Assembly (NCBI RefSeq): GCF_009746585.1
Contig: NZ_WRPO01000002.1
Location: 186,001 to 250,000 of the forward strand
Direction: 5' to 3'
Origin: Novosphingobium aquimarinum
GTDB taxonomy: Bacteria > Pseudomonadota > Alphaproteobacteria > Sphingomonadales > Sphingomonadaceae
Length of the DNA: 64,000 bases
The notes under the pieces are model-generated. The model was not told the DNA's origin. It was given only the letters and a program-made list of their open reading frames with translations, and did not search any database. Every line of letters begins with the position of its first letter. Within the stretch, counting starts at the first letter, position 1. This document shows positions 22,201 through 32,000 of this stretch, in pieces. The position numbers were made by a program, and so were the translations under genes.

Positions 22201-23758
22201 CGGCAGCGATCTGCAATTGCTGAGCGGGGGACAAGTCGGCGCTTTCGGGACGACCGACACGATCAGCCTGATCAATACCGATCCCGACATTCCCGTGGAA
22301 ATCGGCGTCGTCGGTTCGGGGCCCTCGTTCGGGGTCAGTCAGGCGGAATTCGAGCAGCTGGCCGCCGACACCGAGATCATCATCGCCTCGCCGGGAGACG
22401 CCGCCTTCCCCACCCTGATCGATTCGTTCTCCCCGGTGTTCGGATCCGGCGGACAAATCGGCGATGGCGGCACGCTGACCATCGCGAACGGCGGTCTCGT
22501 CCAGGTCAACGGGCCGTTCGTCGCGACCAGCCCCAGCAACGATTCCACCGTCGCGATTACGGCGCGCCGGATCGAGATCGTGCTCGACCGTGACGGGCTG
22601 ATCGAAATTACCAACGGGAATACGCCGACCGGCAATCTTCAGCTGAGCGCCGACGAGATCATCGCCGCCACGACCAGCACGATTTCCGCGATCGACGCTG
22701 CGACCACGGCCGATCAAGTGACGGCGCTGACGAATCAGCCTTACACGGCTTCGGCTTCGCCCGATGTCATCGTTGCCAACGCGATCGTGGCCAATGCCGG
22801 GTCGCTGCTTGCAGTACAGAACACCGGTGCGACGACCGAATATGCAGATCGTCGCGGGATCAACAGCGATGCCTTGGCGATCGCGACCGGTTCCCCCGAT
22901 ACGATCATCGCCATCAACGGCATCGTCAACGACCGGCAGGGTCTGGCCACCGAGAGTGCAGTGATCATCAACGGAACGCCCGCCCCCACGGCGAGCGGCT
23001 TCGATGCGCGCTCGACGATCAACGGCTGCGTGATCGGCGCGACCGCCACCGGCTGCGGCGTCACTCCGACGCCAACTCCGACACCGACTCCGACGCCGGT
23101 ACCCACGCCCACTCCGACCCCGGTACCGACACCGACACCAACTCCAACGCCGGTGCCGACGCCGACTCCAACTCCTACACCTGTGCCGACTCCGACACCC
23201 ACTCCGACTCCCGTTCCGACCCCAACTCCTACGCCGGTGCCGACACCGACACCTACCCCCGTGCCGACGCCAACGCCCACTCCGACACCAACGCCAACGC
23301 CGACGCCAACACCAACACCAACACCAACACCCACACCAACTCCGACTCCGACGCCGACGCCCACTCCGACACCGACACCAACGCCCACTCCAACACCCAC
23401 ACCAACTCCGACGCCGACTCCAACTCCGACACCCACACCAACTCCGACTCCAACTCCAACTCCAACTCCGACACCAACCGAACCGCCGTCCATCACCAAG
23501 GACTTGCCGCGCAGCGATCAGATCAAAGCGATCAACGAAGCCATCGCCATTCCGGGCGGGGGTGACGGCATCGGCACGCCCGCCGATCCCGAAGAACTCT
23601 CCGGCACCGCATCAGTACTCGTCGGGTTCGAAGAAAGTCCCCTGGATTCGCTGCTGCCTCTTGTTGACGAACCGGTGACCGGAGTAGGTAATGACGACTT
23701 GTGGGAAGGGGAGTGCAGCGAAGACGATTCGGATCGCTGTAAACAAGGGGGGTCATGA
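16295..23758 (+). CDS. Giant TpsA-type exoprotein with filamentous-hemagglutinin N-terminal domain and Pro-Thr tracts
   Basis: 2487 residues from the ATG overlapping the TpsB stop (another ATG lies 12 bp earlier). The long signal peptide ends TAGAQS. The TPS secretion domain covers about residues 45-300; [12 protein letters not shown] stands where classic TpsA proteins carry an NPNGI-like motif. A very long run of Gly-, Ala- and Thr-rich parallel strands follows, as in beta-helical adhesins. Pro-Thr tracts occur at about residues 79-94, 748-779 and 1118-1131, and a 139-residue one at 2257-2395. A short acidic tail ([15 protein letters not shown]) ends the protein with two cysteines. Probably a surface filament or adhesin. 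Embedded among cytochromes, it may position them or contact a surface. Confidence 0.9.
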   Translation: MMEQPRHARSFTPRSAACRHRVLGGTSLAALVVGLALPGTAGAQSFQGDPTADLGNPAIFNGSGTTTVELNNAETVITWRPTPTPTPAPAPTPPPAVWDFQPAGTTATFETGSGFSGRFTVLNRIIPDDAGQLVQFNGAVNGTGGDVWFFSPYGIVIGQDARFNVGGLLLSTMDIDYSSGLFTESQIRSLTPALSDSRITIEAPSNTLEDSIRVSNYFAAVAPRIEQAGRVNLGTEGAPAALVAAEAATLTINTGLIDIDVTVGTEDGNGIVHTGSTFGGASTGPSDVQEIRVVAIPKNDALTMLLTGTIGYTPATLASNDGSAVVLAAGQGAGADGGYTFDSAPADPAASGSIEIGASDWSNRVSAYATDAIDVVPTADQTAFFQSDLTLDAANAVTLRASGVEGAIFANSLDVDVSGQPSGGTITVEALDDAAIDITGSAAFRADGNSGDPTQTGTGGTIVLLADGDARISASSLQLLALGNGAFGDVSGGDGQGGAISLTVSDGGSISGSLFASALGNGGFSDDTGGNGIGGQVSLIDTGGTFALSDVTLLARGEGDFGSIQGGDGTSGSIRISLAGGGVQNWNSLLSSSSATGGFASSDGTNGNAAPGDAGSLLSLSNGTALNVSGNVEMVAFGTTGASNFANAATAGQVEISVGAGSALSVGGDLTLNASAGVLGNDGGPAVRDTTPNLQGGTARITIDGGSVDARSVRVLAQAANTGARVTGGTSLGGTAEVIVRDGGTLNVPAPAPAPTPTPTPTPTPTPTPTPTPTPTPTATIGTLTIDASASGYRGGTTPAEVEGGNASLSVLGGTVATDDTITIEASAKESDYAFYAPPLGVNYNATGGTAQLITGEGTVSGSTSVTVGGTLVVAADAPNASAYIGDDGGTARGGTATAQLDAGTVSVENQFVVRANATGATGVAGAGGSATGGDAVLGIDGAAVAASYVLVSALATGGDSVSGDATGSATGGSATLTASSGSLASGSSIDVRANAVTRDSANAGAGDATGGEASLIADGGAVSAQDILIYGQALGGSSTAEDARGGNAFGGSASLIASAGGSIDADRGMVFADALYGSGAQFNPAAATGGRATARADGGSIALVNDLAVSASASRRAPTPTPTPTPTPTAYTGHDARGGTVLIEALNAGEITTSSGLFTVNASATAGDLVEGGSPVDIATGDAFGGTVTLNLDTGGTIAIAGPIQIAANATGGNSTSNGAGGAATGGIIAINAGPGVLDTGNLALNASALGGSGANAAPSGDATGGTATFDLTGADVDVSGNLTMAVGGQAVDPSGDGGGGNGTGGTARIAVASGTLDVLGTTSFDASGVASSGIGPDATGGTASGGTIGLSATAGTVTLERLRMEARALYGSGETFDPAVNTGGDITLAADGGSITISNSPSLLADATRAGTPLTVYTGADARGGTVEIAARNDGLLQIDGDLYASARALAGEATGGDFTPGDAVGGAIAINAIGGGTIAIDGSEGGFSADASAIGGQSNDANAAGGSAQGGSVQFDIDGGILNTRLGASFSATGIGGASVAGGNGGAGTGGSVGGFVRNDGLFTTVSSVFFEANGEGGDATNGGTGGTGTGGFLDASSLGNVVSISSGGQFVVGDNDTFDRFDYRARGFGGRSSGGSTAGGTGQGGSVAFNEAGGSFTVNGAAMLDASGFGGSESASGAPGGRGLGGTATLGLGNGANTISGDLLIESSGFGGVDSSSATGPSTAGLAQIVATGAGSGSLDVGGDLLVNSLGQIAGASPAIEIDLNGDLVVAGQSALDATGGVRIDVAAGGTFDTTSGTLTVDGNTISGTGAIVAGGAVTLTAPQGIELERLASGGTTQLDASDGPITVSIDLESDGKVTAFSGSDVRIESLGTLDFAEIQAPGDIFVRTVGALNVDIVDPDDVTLISTDSSVTISQSVEGNTVTVRAGTDIFVDGTVTATTDAAFDAGDTVFINNTILGSTIEIAGSDLQLLSGGQVGAFGTTDTISLINTDPDIPVEIGVVGSGPSFGVSQAEFEQLAADTEIIIASPGDAAFPTLIDSFSPVFGSGGQIGDGGTLTIANGGLVQVNGPFVATSPSNDSTVAITARRIEIVLDRDGLIEITNGNTPTGNLQLSADEIIAATTSTISAIDAATTADQVTALTNQPYTASASPDVIVANAIVANAGSLLAVQNTGATTEYADRRGINSDALAIATGSPDTIIAINGIVNDRQGLATESAVIINGTPAPTASGFDARSTINGCVIGATATGCGVTPTPTPTPTPTPVPTPTPTPVPTPTPTPTPVPTPTPTPTPVPTPTPTPTPVPTPTPTPVPTPTPTPVPTPTPTPTPTPTPTPTPTPTPTPTPTPTPTPTPTPTPTPTPTPTPTPTPTPTPTPTPTPTPTPTPTPTPTPTEPPSITKDLPRSDQIKAINEAIAIPGGGDGIGTPADPEELSGTASVLVGFEESPLDSLLPLVDEPVTGVGNDDLWEGECSEDDSDRCKQGGS
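23063..23479 (+). repeat. 417-bp Pro-Thr/Pro-Val coding tandem repeat in the TpsA gene
   Basis: The core unit is 6 bp coding Thr-Pro, with Val-Pro at regular steps in the first half (every 8-10 residues) and pure Thr-Pro in the second. Codons for Thr and Pro vary (ACC, ACG, ACT, ACA; CCG, CCA, CCC, CCT), so the DNA is less uniform than the peptide. Length changes by whole 6-bp units would keep the frame. It likely forms a stiff, extended spacer near the C-terminus. Confidence 0.95.
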
Positions 23759-25137
23759 CTGTGGCGCAAACGGGGGCGTTGTGCTGGTCCTTACGGAAAG
23801 TCTTCAAAGGATTTGAAGTACTTGTCCTGTTCCTGATCGCTTGCGGCGTCTGGAGCGTCGCGCAGGCGGCGGGCACCTTCGAAGGCGTGGCGAGCTGCGC
23901 CGGATCGACCTGCCATGGCCGCAACGAGGGCGATGGCAAGATCGTGCGTCAGGACGAGCTGCGCATCTGGCAGGAACCCTCGAGCAAGACCGGCGCGCAC
24001 AGTCGGGCCGCTGCCGTGCTTTCGACCCCGCGCGGCGAGCGGATCGCGTCCGCGCTGGGTCTCGGCCGCGCGGGAAGCGCGACGGCGTGCCTCGGCTGCC
24101 ACGCGACCAATGCCCCGGCCGGCGCGCGCGGCGATCGCTATCAGGCCTCGGACGGCGTTTCGTGCGAAGGCTGCCACGGCGCCGCCTCGGGCTGGCTTTC
24201 CGCGCACTATGCGCTGCCGGCGACGCATGCCTCCAACGTCGCTGCCGGTCTCGTTCCGCTCGAGCGGCCCAAGGTGCGCGCGCAGGTCTGCCTCGATTGC
24301 CACTTCGGCAGCAGCGACGCCGGCCAGTTCGTCACGCATTCGATGATGGCCGCCGGGCATCCGCGCGTCTCGTTCGAGCTCGACCTGTTCTCTTCGCTGC
24401 AGCAGCACTACAACCTCGATGCCGATTACGTGCGCCGCAAGGGGCAGCCGGACAGTGTCCAGATGTGGGCGGTCGGCCAGGCCGAAGCGGTACGGCGGCA
24501 GGCCACGCTCTACGCCGATCCGAAGTTCGGCACGGAAGGCGCCTTCCCGCAGTTCTACTTTTTCGATTGCCACAGCTGCCATCGCGGCATCAGCGACAAT
24601 CCGGATGCCAAGCGGACCTTCGAGACCAATCCCGCCCGTCCGATCCCTTTCGGCAATCCGCCCTACAACGACGAGAACATCATCATGCTCTCGGCCGTGT
24701 CCAAGGTCCTCGCGCCGGGACAAGGCGCGAGCTTCGACGCGGCTGCGCGCAATTTCCACGTCGCGATGGGCAAGGGCCGCGACGAAGCGGCGGCTGCGGC
24801 GCAGAAGCTGGCTTCGGCGGCCGCGGGCCTTTCCGACGCCCTGGCCGCACGCGGCTATTCGGGCGAGACGGCGTTCCAGGTGATCGCGGCCATCGCCGGC
24901 AAGACCACCGCCCCGCGCTTCACGGACTATGCCGGTTCGGCGCAGGCGGTGATGGCGATCGATACGCTGCTCAATGCGCTGGTGCGCGAAGGCCGCGTCA
25001 CTGTCGGCGCCGCCGCAGGCATCCGTTCGAACATCAATCGCGCCTATGCCGCCGTCGGCTCACCCGAAAGCTTCGATCCCGGAACCTTCCGGAGCGCTCT
25101 CGGGCAGGCGGCGGGCGCCATCGGCAGGCTGCGCTGA
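23755..25137 (+). CDS. Multiheme c-type cytochrome (four CXXCH plus one CX4CH)
   Basis: 460 residues; the start ATG overlaps the TpsA stop (ATGA). A signal anchor ([20 protein letters not shown]) targets the periplasm. Canonical heme sites are CLGCH (112-116), CEGCH (137-141), CLDCH (179-183) and CHSCH (272-276); a fifth, CAGSTCH at 48-54, has four residues between the cysteines, a spacing known in some multiheme cytochromes. Extra histidines are available as distal ligands. It resembles the cytochrome c554-like family. The last 150 residues are helical and Ala-rich without heme sites. It shares an operon with TpsA and the decaheme protein, so transfer within a periplasmic or surface chain is likely. 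Confidence 0.88.
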   Translation: MTVAQTGALCWSLRKVFKGFEVLVLFLIACGVWSVAQAAGTFEGVASCAGSTCHGRNEGDGKIVRQDELRIWQEPSSKTGAHSRAAAVLSTPRGERIASALGLGRAGSATACLGCHATNAPAGARGDRYQASDGVSCEGCHGAASGWLSAHYALPATHASNVAAGLVPLERPKVRAQVCLDCHFGSSDAGQFVTHSMMAAGHPRVSFELDLFSSLQQHYNLDADYVRRKGQPDSVQMWAVGQAEAVRRQATLYADPKFGTEGAFPQFYFFDCHSCHRGISDNPDAKRTFETNPARPIPFGNPPYNDENIIMLSAVSKVLAPGQGASFDAAARNFHVAMGKGRDEAAAAAQKLASAAAGLSDALAARGYSGETAFQVIAAIAGKTTAPRFTDYAGSAQAVMAIDTLLNALVREGRVTVGAAAGIRSNINRAYAAVGSPESFDPGTFRSALGQAAGAIGRLR

Positions 25138-27143
25138 TGCTGGTGCGGGGAGTCACGGCGATTGTCTGCAGCCTCGCGCTGCTGCTGTCGGCCTGCGGGG
25201 GCGATGACGATTCGTCGCCGAGCCCGACGCCGACACCGAGCCCGACCGTGCCGCCACCGCCTTCGGGCAGCGTCTTCCAGGTGCCCGCGCAAGTCGGCCT
25301 CACGGTCGCGGACATCGAAAAGGTCATCACTCAGGGCGTTGCCGAGGCGCAGGCACAGAACTTCAACGCAGGCTTCGTCGTGATCGATCGCGTCGGCAAC
25401 GTGCTCGCGGTCTGGGCGATGAACGGCACCGACCTCACGCTCAAGACCCCGCCCGCGCCCGATGGCTCGCGGCTCGATTCGTCGCTGACGAACTTGCAGG
25501 GGCTCGACTTGCCCGCCCCCGCCGCGGTGGCCGGGGGCATTTCCAAGGCGCTGACTTCCTCCTACTTCTCGTCGGTCGGCGGCGCCTTCTCGAGCCGCAC
25601 CGCCAACGACATCGTCCAGGACGTCTTTCCGCCCTCGAAGTTGACGCAAGGCCTCGAGAGCGGCGCGCTTTTCAGCGTCCAGTTCAGCCAGCTGCCCTGC
25701 TCGGACGTCTCGCGCCGCTTCCTCGGCGTGGGCGTCCCGGGCAATCTCGCGGGCACCAAGCGCGGCCCGCTCGGCGTCGGCGCGGATGCGGGAGCCTTCC
25801 CGCTCTACAAACAGGGTGCAGTGGTCGGTTCGGTCGCGGTGATCGGAGACGGCGTCTACGGCTTCGACACCGAATACCGCGAGCGCGACGCCGATTTGCG
25901 CGAGGAAATCGTTGCGCTTGCCGCCACGCGCGGCTTCGAACCCGCAGAAGAGATCAAGGCCCCGCGCATCAGCATCGACGGCACGTTGCTGCGCTTTTCC
26001 GAAGCCACACCCGCCGATTTCAAGAGCTCGGGCGCCACGTCCAGCTTCGCCGCGCTGAATGGATCGGTCGGCAGCTTTCTCAATGTTCCCGGCTACTACG
26101 ACGCCAGTTTCGGCATTCTCGCAGGGGCAATCTACGGGACCGAGGAATCGGGGATCCGCCCGGCCAAGCCCTCGGACGGCTACAACGATCCCGACATCTG
26201 GGTGGTGAGCGACGGCACTGGCAACACCCGCTACCTGCCCAAGGCCGGGACCGACGGCGCAAACGTCTCGCAGCCGCTGACCGAGAACGAAGTGCGTACG
26301 ATGCTGGTCGAGGCGTTCGACGTGCAGCGCCGCGCCCGCGCGCAAGTCCGCCGCCCGGTCGACAACCGTGCGCAGAATACGATCGTGGTGGTCGATACCA
26401 ACGGGGAGATCCTGGGGCTGGTGCGCGGACCCGACGCGCTGGTCGACGCGATCGACGCGGTGCCGCAGAAGGCCCGCACGATGGCGTTCTTCTCGAGCCG
26501 GTTCGCCGCTCCCGACTTGCTTGCTGCGGCCGATCCCGACGTACCGCCCTACGTCGCGGCGTTCCGCGCCTTCGTCAACGATGCCAGCGCGCTCACCGGC
26601 GGCACCGCCTACTCGGTGCGGGCGATCGGCAACCTCGCGCGGCCCAATTTCCCCGATGGCGAGCGCGGCAATCCGCCGGGGCCGCTTTCGGTGCCCGAGA
26701 CGAAATTCAGCATCTTCAACACGGGGCTGCAGTCGGCACTGATCACGCCCGACATCATCCAGCACGTGAACTTCATCTTGGGTAACGGGCCCGACGTGCC
26801 CAAGATGTGTTCGGACCTGCCGATCGTACCGGCGACGGGCAAGAACCGGATCAACAACGGCATCACCCTGTTCGCGGGCGGCACCCCGATCTATCGCGGC
26901 AACGAGCTGGTCGGCGCGATCGGCTCCTCGGGCGACGGCGACGACCAGAGCGACATGATCGCCTTCCTCGGCCTGTTCAACGCCAGCCAGAAGCTCGGTT
27001 CGATCAACGTCCCGCCGCTCGGGATCCGCTCCGACCAGATCGTCATTCCCGCCGGCAGCGGCCAGCAGCAACTGACCTTCATCGCCTGCCCGTTCGCGCC
27101 GTTCATCGGCACGCCCGAACAGAACGTCTGCCAGGGCAAATAA
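25137..27143 (+). CDS. Lipoprotein with two GlcG/HbpS-like (heme-binding type) domains
   Basis: 668 residues; start overlaps the cytochrome stop (TGATG). The signal peptide ends in the lipobox LLSACGG, followed by an acidic and Pro-rich linker. Domain one (about 45-290) starts GLTVADIEKVITQGVAEAQA and has FVVIDRVGNVLAVW; domain two (about 375-650) repeats the pattern with NTIVVVDTNGEILGLVRG and ends with a GNELVGAIGSSGDGDDQ segment. Both match the GlcG/HbpS fold, some members of which bind heme. The tandem arrangement on a lipid anchor is unusual. A role in heme or electron handling next to the cytochromes is an inference. Confidence 0.82.
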   Translation: MLVRGVTAIVCSLALLLSACGGDDDSSPSPTPTPSPTVPPPPSGSVFQVPAQVGLTVADIEKVITQGVAEAQAQNFNAGFVVIDRVGNVLAVWAMNGTDLTLKTPPAPDGSRLDSSLTNLQGLDLPAPAAVAGGISKALTSSYFSSVGGAFSSRTANDIVQDVFPPSKLTQGLESGALFSVQFSQLPCSDVSRRFLGVGVPGNLAGTKRGPLGVGADAGAFPLYKQGAVVGSVAVIGDGVYGFDTEYRERDADLREEIVALAATRGFEPAEEIKAPRISIDGTLLRFSEATPADFKSSGATSSFAALNGSVGSFLNVPGYYDASFGILAGAIYGTEESGIRPAKPSDGYNDPDIWVVSDGTGNTRYLPKAGTDGANVSQPLTENEVRTMLVEAFDVQRRARAQVRRPVDNRAQNTIVVVDTNGEILGLVRGPDALVDAIDAVPQKARTMAFFSSRFAAPDLLAAADPDVPPYVAAFRAFVNDASALTGGTAYSVRAIGNLARPNFPDGERGNPPGPLSVPETKFSIFNTGLQSALITPDIIQHVNFILGNGPDVPKMCSDLPIVPATGKNRINNGITLFAGGTPIYRGNELVGAIGSSGDGDDQSDMIAFLGLFNASQKLGSINVPPLGIRSDQIVIPAGSGQQQLTFIACPFAPFIGTPEQNVCQGK

Positions 27144-29071
27144 TGGCGTACTGGTCTCTCGCGCTTCCGCTGCTTTTCGCCCAACCCGCGGCGGACACCG
27201 CGAATGCGCCGGTGCCACCGCCCGCGGATACGCCGCCCACCGAGGACGGCGCGAGCGACGAAGCACCGCCGGCAGTCGGTGGGGACGAGACCGCTCCCGA
27301 AAACATCATCGGCCGCCCCGGCAGCGATGACGAACCCGACGCGGTCGAGGACGAACTGATCGACGGCCGCCGCCGCCCCGGCGTGCAGGCCGAGCTGCCC
27401 GAGGCGGTGACGCAGGACAATCCCGGAGCCGTGCGCGCGCCGCCGCCCGAAGCCTTTCCGGCCGAGCAGATCGCGATTCCCGACCGCTGGCGCCTGATCC
27501 AGACGCTGGGGCTGGTCACCGAGAACTTCTGGGACCCCTATCACCAGAACACCTACAAGGGCGATCGGCCGATCAACAAGGCCAAGGTCCCCTGGCTGCC
27601 GATCAAGGGCGAGGACTGGTTCTTCGTGCTCAACGCCGTCTCGGATACCGTGATCGAACCGCGCAGCCTGCCGCTGCCGGTGGGCATCCAGTATCCCGCG
27701 CGGCCGGGCTCCAACGACGTCTTCGGCCGCCCGACCAGTCTGATCGCGTCGCAGACGTTCCTCGTCGGTGCGGCGCTGATCAAGGGCTACACCGCCTACA
27801 AGCCGCCGGACGTCGAATGGCGCGTCACGCTCGCCTACAACATGAACTACGTCGAGGTGCCCGAAAAGCGCATCCTCTACGTCAAGCCGACCAAGGGCCG
27901 CACTCGCTTCGACCAGTTCCTTGGCGTGCAGGAAGCGTTCCTCGATTATCACGTGCGCAACACGTCGGACCGCTACGACTTCGAATCGCTGCGGGTCGGC
28001 ATCCAGCCGTTTCAGGCCGATTTCCGCGGCTTCCTGTTCAACGACAACCAGCTGTCGTTCCGCTACTTCGGCAACCGTGACAACAACCGCTTCCAGTATA
28101 ATCTGTACCTCGCCTGGCGCCTCGAAAAGGACACCAACAGCGGCCTCAATTCGATCGTTCAGGCGCCAAGGCAGGACTACGTCTTCATCGGCAATATCTA
28201 CCGGCAGGACTTTCCGTTCGTCGGCATGACCAGCGAACTGATCGCGGCGATCAACATCAACCGCGAGGCGAACGAGACGAAGTCCGACGACAACGGCTTT
28301 CCGGTCCGCCCGGCGCTGATCGGCAATCTTCAGGGGCGCGACTACGACGTCGCCTATCTCGGCTACGGCGTCGACGGGCGCCTGGGACGGCTCAACCTCA
28401 CGGCTTTCGGCTACGCCGCGCTGGGCGAAGACCGCGACAACGTCTTTACCGGCCGCCCGGCGGACATTCGCGCCTTCTTCGGCGCCGCGGAACTGAGCTA
28501 CGACCGCAACTGGGTGCGCTTCCGCCTTTCCGGACTCTACGCCAGCGGCGACGACGATCCTTTCGACGACACCGAAAACGGCTTCGATGCGATCTTCGAA
28601 AATCCGGTCTTTGCAGGCGCCGACACCAGCTACTGGATCCGCCAGCCGGTCCCCTTCATCGGCGGTGGCCGCGCGGTCGGGATCAACGGCCGCAACGGCA
28701 TTCTCAACGACTTGCGCTCCTCCAAGGAGCAAGGCCAGTCGAACTTCATCAATCCGGGCACGATCCTCGTCGGTGCCGGCGCGGACTTCGACCTGACGCC
28801 GACCTTGCGCATCGCGACCAATGCCAACCACTTGTGGTTCGAGAACACCGCAGTGCTGCAGACGCTGCGCAGCGAAGGCTCGATTCCCAAGGAGATCGGC
28901 TGGGACTTGTCCGCCGCCGCGACCTGGCGGCCCAAGGCCAACCAGAACATCGTCTTCCGGCTCTCGGGCGCGGTCCTGGTGCCGGGTGACGGCTTCAACG
29001 ACCTGTTCACCAACTTCGACGGGAACGAGAATTACTACTCGATCCTCGGCAACATAGTGTTGACCTACTGA
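27143..29071 (+). CDS. Outer-membrane beta-barrel protein of the cytochrome operon
   Basis: 642 residues; start overlaps the preceding stop (TAATG). After a short signal peptide (LALPLLFAQPA) comes an acidic, Pro-rich periplasmic segment to about residue 110, then alternating strands with aromatic girdles (for example RLSFRYFG-like and QYNLYLAWRLEKD) up to the terminal ILGNIVLTY, a classic last strand with an aromatic end. Sequence resembles no named porin that I can assign. Sited between two multiheme cytochrome genes, it could be the sheath of a porin-cytochrome conduit analogous to MtrB or PioB, but homology to those was not seen. Alternatives are an ordinary substrate porin. Confidence 0.75.
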   Translation: MAYWSLALPLLFAQPAADTANAPVPPPADTPPTEDGASDEAPPAVGGDETAPENIIGRPGSDDEPDAVEDELIDGRRRPGVQAELPEAVTQDNPGAVRAPPPEAFPAEQIAIPDRWRLIQTLGLVTENFWDPYHQNTYKGDRPINKAKVPWLPIKGEDWFFVLNAVSDTVIEPRSLPLPVGIQYPARPGSNDVFGRPTSLIASQTFLVGAALIKGYTAYKPPDVEWRVTLAYNMNYVEVPEKRILYVKPTKGRTRFDQFLGVQEAFLDYHVRNTSDRYDFESLRVGIQPFQADFRGFLFNDNQLSFRYFGNRDNNRFQYNLYLAWRLEKDTNSGLNSIVQAPRQDYVFIGNIYRQDFPFVGMTSELIAAININREANETKSDDNGFPVRPALIGNLQGRDYDVAYLGYGVDGRLGRLNLTAFGYAALGEDRDNVFTGRPADIRAFFGAAELSYDRNWVRFRLSGLYASGDDDPFDDTENGFDAIFENPVFAGADTSYWIRQPVPFIGGGRAVGINGRNGILNDLRSSKEQGQSNFINPGTILVGAGADFDLTPTLRIATNANHLWFENTAVLQTLRSEGSIPKEIGWDLSAAATWRPKANQNIVFRLSGAVLVPGDGFNDLFTNFDGNENYYSILGNIVLTY

Positions 29072-32000
29072 TGCGCCATCCGATGCCGATCTCGCGCTTG
29101 CTCCTCATCGTGGCCGCCCTCCTGGCGATCCTCGCCGTGCCGGCGACCACCGTCTTCGCCTCCGGCGGCGAGAAACCGGTCTCGCGCGACTATTCGCTGG
29201 TCAAGGCGGGCCCCGCACCAGCGCGCCAGACCCAAGCCGAAGTGGACGCCAAGTCGGCAGGCTGCGTTTCGTGCCACACCGCGTCCGACGCGCCGAGCAT
29301 GCACGCGACGCCCGCGGTCAAGTTGGGCTGCATCGACTGTCACGGCGGCAACGCTTCGGTGATGGGTAATCCCGAGCTCGGCTTCGAGCATCCGCAATAC
29401 GTCGCCGCGCGCGAACAGGCGCACGTGCTGCCCAAGTATCCCGAAAGCTGGCACTATCCGCACTCGCGCAATCCGGAGCGCAGCTACACCCTGCTCAATA
29501 AGGAATCGCCCGAGTTCGTGCGGTTCGTGAACCCCGGCGACTACCGCATTGCGCGCGAAGCCTGCGGCGCCTGCCACATGCCGGTGATCGAGGCGGCGGA
29601 GCGGTCGATCATGGCCTCGGGCGCCATGCTGTGGGGCGGCGGATCGTACAACAACGGCATTCTGCCCTTCAAGAACTACGTCCTCGGCGAAGCCTATACC
29701 CGCGAGGGCGAGCCTGCGGTGATCCAGTCGCCCGGCGAGAAGCCCGGCACGATCACCAAGGAACAGGAAGCGCGCGGCGCCATCGCGACGCTTTATCCGC
29801 TGCCCGCCTGGACCGTCGTGCCGCCCGCCGACGTGTTCCGCGTGTTCGAGCGCGGCGGCCGCAACATCAATACCCAGTTCGCCGAAGTCGGCCTGCCCAA
29901 TCCGACCGGGCTGATCCAGCGGCTCGAGGAACCCGGCCGGCCGGACATCCGCCAGTCGAACCGTGGCCCCGGTACGGGCCTGCGCGTGTCGATCCCGGTG
30001 CTCAACATCACCAAGACGCGCCTCAACGACCCGTTCACCTGGTTCATGGGCACCAACGACCAGCCGGGCGACTATCGCAGCTCGGGCTGTTCCTCTTGCC
30101 ACGTGATTTACGCCAACAGCCGCGAACCGCGCGAAAGCTCGATCTACGCCCCGCTCGGGCGCGACGGCCAATCGATCACCAAGGACCCGACGATCGCGCG
30201 CCTCAAGCAGCCCGGCGCGCACGGTGGCCTCAAGGGCGGGCACGACGACGCGAAGCACGGCGACGAAGGCTACGGCGAGAAGGTGGCCTACGAAGGCGGC
30301 AAGAAGGAGGCCAAGGACGAAGGCCACCACGAAGGCTGGAAGGACCCCGAGCCCTATTCGCGCAGCGACGAGGACGATCGGGAATACGGCCACCCGCTGC
30401 AGCACGTCTTCACCCGCGCCATCCCGACCTCGATGTGCATGAACTGCCACATGCACCAGCCCAACGTCTTCGTGAATCCCTACCTCGGCTACACGATGTG
30501 GGACTACGAATCCGATGCGCCGGCGATGTGGCCGAAGAACCAGCGCTATCCGACCGCCGAGGAAGTCCACCTTGCCTACGAGCGCAATCCGGAAGCCGCC
30601 GCCGCGCGCGGGCGCTGGGCCGACGTCGACTTCCTGCGTAACGTCTACGATCTCAACAAGGACCTCAAGGACACGCAGTTCGCGGATTACCACGGTCATG
30701 GCTGGAACTTCCGCGCCGTGTTCAAGCGTGACCGCGACGGCAACCTACTCGACAAGGACGGCAACCAGGCGACGTACGGCACCGACACGGCGCACATGGT
30801 CGCCAACGACGATCCCGAGAAGTTCCGCAAGGGCGGCGAGGGCAAGTGGGTCCAGCCCGGCACGAACCCCGGCAAGGCGGTCCATATGATGGACATCCAT
30901 GCCGAGAAGGGCATGCAGTGCGCCGATTGCCACTTCGCACAGGACGCGCACGGCAATGGGTTGATCTACACCGAAGTGGCCAATGCGGTCGAAATCCGCT
31001 GCAACGACTGCCACGGCACTGCCGACGCGTACCCGACGCTGATGACCTCGGGCCCCGCCGCGCCCCCCAAGGGCAACAACCTCGCATTGCTGCGCAACCC
31101 CGACGGTTCGCGCCGCTTCGAGTGGAGCACCGACAGCTTCGGCCGCAGGCATCTGATCCAGCGCTCCATCGCCGATCCCGGACTGCAATGGAACGTCAGC
31201 CTGGTGAAGAACTCGGTCGATCCCGCCTCGCCCGAATTCAACGCCAAGTCCGCGCGCGCCAAGCTGATGAGCGCATCGGGTGCCGACGACGGCACATTCG
31301 GCTTCGGCCCCGGCGTCCCGCTCGAAGACCGGGCGCACAAGGACGGCGAGATGGCGTGCTTCACCTGCCACCTCTCGTGGTCGACCAGCTGCGGCGGCTG
31401 CCACTTGCCGATCGAGGCGAACTGGAAGACGGTGATGCACCACTACGAGGGTGAGGAGACGCGCAACTTCGCGACTTACAACCCGCAAGTGGCGCGCGAC
31501 CAGATCTTCCAGCTCGGCAAGCACATGACCACCAAGGGCAATCAGGTCGCGCCGATCCGCTCGTCCTCGGCGCTGGTGCTCTCCTCGACCAACGTCAATC
31601 GAGAGCGCATCTATGTACAACAGCCGCCGGTCAGCGCGCCGGGCTATTCGAGCCAGGCCTTTGCGCCGCATTTCCCGCACACTGTGCGCCTGACCGAGAC
31701 CAAGACCTGCACCGACTGTCACGTCTCCGCCCAGGACGATAACAACGCGATCATGGCGCAGACGCTGTTGCTGGGTACCAATTTCGTGAACTTCGTCGGG
31801 CTCAACGCCTGGGTCGGGCTCGACAGCGGCATCGAGGCAGTGCGCGTCACCGAGTGGGACGAGCCGCAAGCCGTGATCGGCTCCTATCTCCAGAAATACG
31901 CCTATCCCGACTACTGGCGCATGCACGTCGACGACAACAAGCGCGAGCTCAAGTCCTGGGTGCGCGGCAAGGCCTTCGACGCCGCCGGATCGGGCGAGAC

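Noticed and set aside
23063..23479. Tandem repeat considered as a CRISPR array
   Set aside because: Unit is 6 bp with no spacers, and it codes Thr-Pro in frame within a large gene; no cas gene is near.
22741..23499. Gly-Val repeat protein on the minus strand
   Set aside because: It is the complement of the Thr-Pro tract in TpsA, so only a mirror of that repeat.
27143..29071. Direct assignment of the barrel protein as MtrB or PioB
   Set aside because: The gene context is suggestive, but no MtrB-specific motif such as an N-terminal CXXC was seen.
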